The notes below the pieces were generated by a model, which searched no databases, was not told where the DNA came from, and was given only the letters and a program-made list of their open reading frames with translations. Below, piece by piece: positions 6,102-7,570 of a stretch of DNA of 7,570 bases. How positions within the stretch are numbered: the stretch's first letter is position 1; each line of letters starts with the position of its first letter. The position numbers were made by a program, and so were the translations under genes. The stretch lies in the NCBI GenBank assembly GCA_949346185.1, contig CASGVX010000102.1, positions 1 through 7,570 on the forward strand, read 5' to 3'. This DNA comes from an uncultured Lachnospiraceae bacterium. GTDB lineage: Bacteria; Bacillota; Clostridia; Lachnospirales; Lachnospiraceae.

Positions 6102-7570
6102 ATGGGGAAGTTGATTCGTGATATCTTGGAAGAGAGCGTGGAGAGATTTTCTGAGATTACGGCTGTCAAGTGGCTGAAAAAGAAGGAAATTCTGGAGAGA
6201 AGCTATGGAGATATGATGGAGAATGCAGTGGCAGTCAGAAAGGGGATGCTGGCTGAGGGATTTCAGGGAAAGCATATTTCTCTGATTGGCACCAGTTCCG
6301 TGGAGTGGATTGAAAGCTATCTGGGAATCATCACGGGAAATACGGTGGCGGTGCCTTTGGATGCCGGGCTTCCAGAGGAGGACTTGATTGATTTGATCAA
6401 CCGTTCAGACTCGGAAGCGCTGTTCCTGAGTCCGAAGAATCAAGGGCTCTTGCAGGGGATATTATCTTCCTGCCCCAAACTTAGGAAGGTTTGGATGCTG
6501 CAGGAGGAGCGGCTGGATTCTTCGGAGGAGAGGGTGGCTTCTCTGGCAGATTTGAAGGCGGTAGCCCAGAAGGGCGATGCCGATGGGGTAAGGCCTGATT
6601 CGGAAGATGTGGCCACAATTATATTTACTTCGGGAACTACGGGGAAGAGCAAGGGCGTGATGCTGACCCAGAGAAACTTGGCGGAGAATGTGATTTCTGT
6701 GGATTACACCTCGGCTCCCGGAACCATTCTTCTCAGCGTGCTTCCCATCCACCATGCATTTTGCCTAGTGATGGACTGGCTCAAGGGATTTTCCCTAGGT
6801 ACCACGATCTGCATCAATGATTCCCTTCTCCATATGGTGAGAAATATGGGAATCTTTAAGCCGGAAGTGATGCTCATGGTTCCCATGATGATTGAGACGA
6901 TATATAAAAGGCTGGCCAGCGTAGATGCCGCCATTCCCAAGAAGGCGGTGGCAGACCAGGTATTTGGCGGCAATCTGAAGATTATCTTTACCGGCGGTGC
7001 CCATCTCGATCCATATTATATTGACCAGTTTGCAGAATATGGCGTGGAGGTTTTAGAGGGATACGGCATGTCAGAGTGCTCTCCCGTCATCAGCAATAAT
7101 ACGGTGGCAGTTCACAAGGCGGGATCCATCGGAAAGCCCCTCTCCAATGCGGAAGTTAAATTTGAGAATGGAGAGATTCTGGTCAGAGGCAGCAGCGTGA
7201 TGAAGGGATATTACAAGATGCCGGAGGAGACTGCAGAGACATTGAAGGATGGGTGGCTTCATACTGGGGATAAGGGATACATGGATGAGGATGGATTCCT
7301 GTTTATCAATGGCCGGGTGAAGAATCTGATTATTCTCTCTAATGGCGAGAATATTTCTCCGGAGGAAATTGAAAATAAATTGGCTCTTGATCCGCTGGTG
7401 GGCGAGGTGATTGTCACAGGGGAAGATAATGGCCTTACCGCAAGGATTTATCCGGATCAGGATGTGGTTGCTGCGAAGGGGCTGGCGGGAGAAGAGATTC
7501 GGTCCGCATTGCAGGCGTTTTTGGATCAGTATAATAAGAACCAGCCTACTTATCGCCAGATTACCGGGCT
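6102..7570 (+). CDS. AMP-forming fatty acid ligase (long-chain acyl-CoA/acyl-ACP synthetase type), 3'-truncated
   Basis: 489 full codons are present with no stop, running off the window. ANL-superfamily enzymes adenylate a carboxylic acid with ATP and transfer it to a thiol, CoA or carrier. Motifs in order: P-loop TSGTTGKSKG (residues 176-185), SVLPIHHAF (the long-chain acyl-CoA synthetase type of HH motif), TGGAHLDP, EGYGMSE (319-325; the usual Thr of GYGxTE is Ser324), HTGD with Asp390 contacting the ribose, and GRVKNLIILSNGENISPEEIE with hinge-region Arg405. The last part, DQYNKNQPTYRQITG, lies just before where the catalytic lysine region (x-T-x-x-x-K-I-K-R) should follow, so probably only a few dozen residues are missing. 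The motifs favour a fatty acid over an amino acid substrate. It starts four bases after the carrier gene, so loading of that carrier is the natural inference; CoA as acceptor is not excluded. Confidence 0.95.
   Translation, partial: MGKLIRDILEESVERFSEITAVKWLKKKEILERSYGDMMENAVAVRKGMLAEGFQGKHISLIGTSSVEWIESYLGIITGNTVAVPLDAGLPEEDLIDLINRSDSEALFLSPKNQGLLQGILSSCPKLRKVWMLQEERLDSSEERVASLADLKAVAQKGDADGVRPDSEDVATIIFTSGTTGKSKGVMLTQRNLAENVISVDYTSAPGTILLSVLPIHHAFCLVMDWLKGFSLGTTICINDSLLHMVRNMGIFKPEVMLMVPMMIETIYKRLASVDAAIPKKAVADQVFGGNLKIIFTGGAHLDPYYIDQFAEYGVEVLEGYGMSECSPVISNNTVAVHKAGSIGKPLSNAEVKFENGEILVRGSSVMKGYYKMPEETAETLKDGWLHTGDKGYMDEDGFLFINGRVKNLIILSNGENISPEEIENKLALDPLVGEVIVTGEDNGLTARIYPDQDVVAAKGLAGEEIRSALQAFLDQYNKNQPTYRQITG

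Overview
The window looks like a chromosomal piece of a low-to-mid GC Firmicute, most likely a gut-type Clostridium relative such as a Lachnospiraceae member. The clues are strong purine-rich GGAGG ribosome sites, frequent AGA/AGG arginine codons, protein sequences of clostridial character, and genes packed on one strand. This assignment rests on general sequence character only. All five recognisable genes are on the + strand.

Layout. (1) Bases 1-2591 hold the 3' four-fifths of carB, the large subunit of carbamoyl-phosphate synthase, a housekeeping gene cut by the window edge. (2) Bases 2592-3177 have no intact gene. About 2604-2884 is the broken C-terminal half of a VOC (glyoxalase/bleomycin-resistance fold) gene: it has an in-frame stop and no start, but still reads through a clear DPDG-x-x-WEV signature. 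A hairpin at 2912-2943 and a promoter-like TATAAT at 3035-3040 then separate the carB side from what follows. (3) Bases 3178-4149 encode an alpha/beta hydrolase with an N-terminal membrane segment and a full Ser-Asp-His triad. (4) Bases 4306-7570 hold a compact biosynthetic set. It consists of a free-standing NRPS-type condensation protein (4306-5691), a small acyl/peptidyl carrier protein (5858-6097) and, 4 bases later, a fatty-acid-type AMP-forming ligase (6102 to the window end, incomplete).

The most interesting part is region 4. A ligase resembling long-chain acyl-CoA synthetases can adenylate a fatty acid and load it on the carrier's phosphopantetheine arm. The lone condensation protein can then pass the acyl group to an amine or alcohol. 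The inferred product is a small N-acyl amide or ester, such as an acyl amino acid or acyl amine, made by a split single-module NRPS. The neighbouring hydrolase could process or release such a lipid, but that link is only positional. The condensation protein has an altered active-site motif (DHxxxDS in place of HHxxxDG). Its leader can form a helix that hides its ribosome site and competes with a second helix, which suggests possible RNA-level control.
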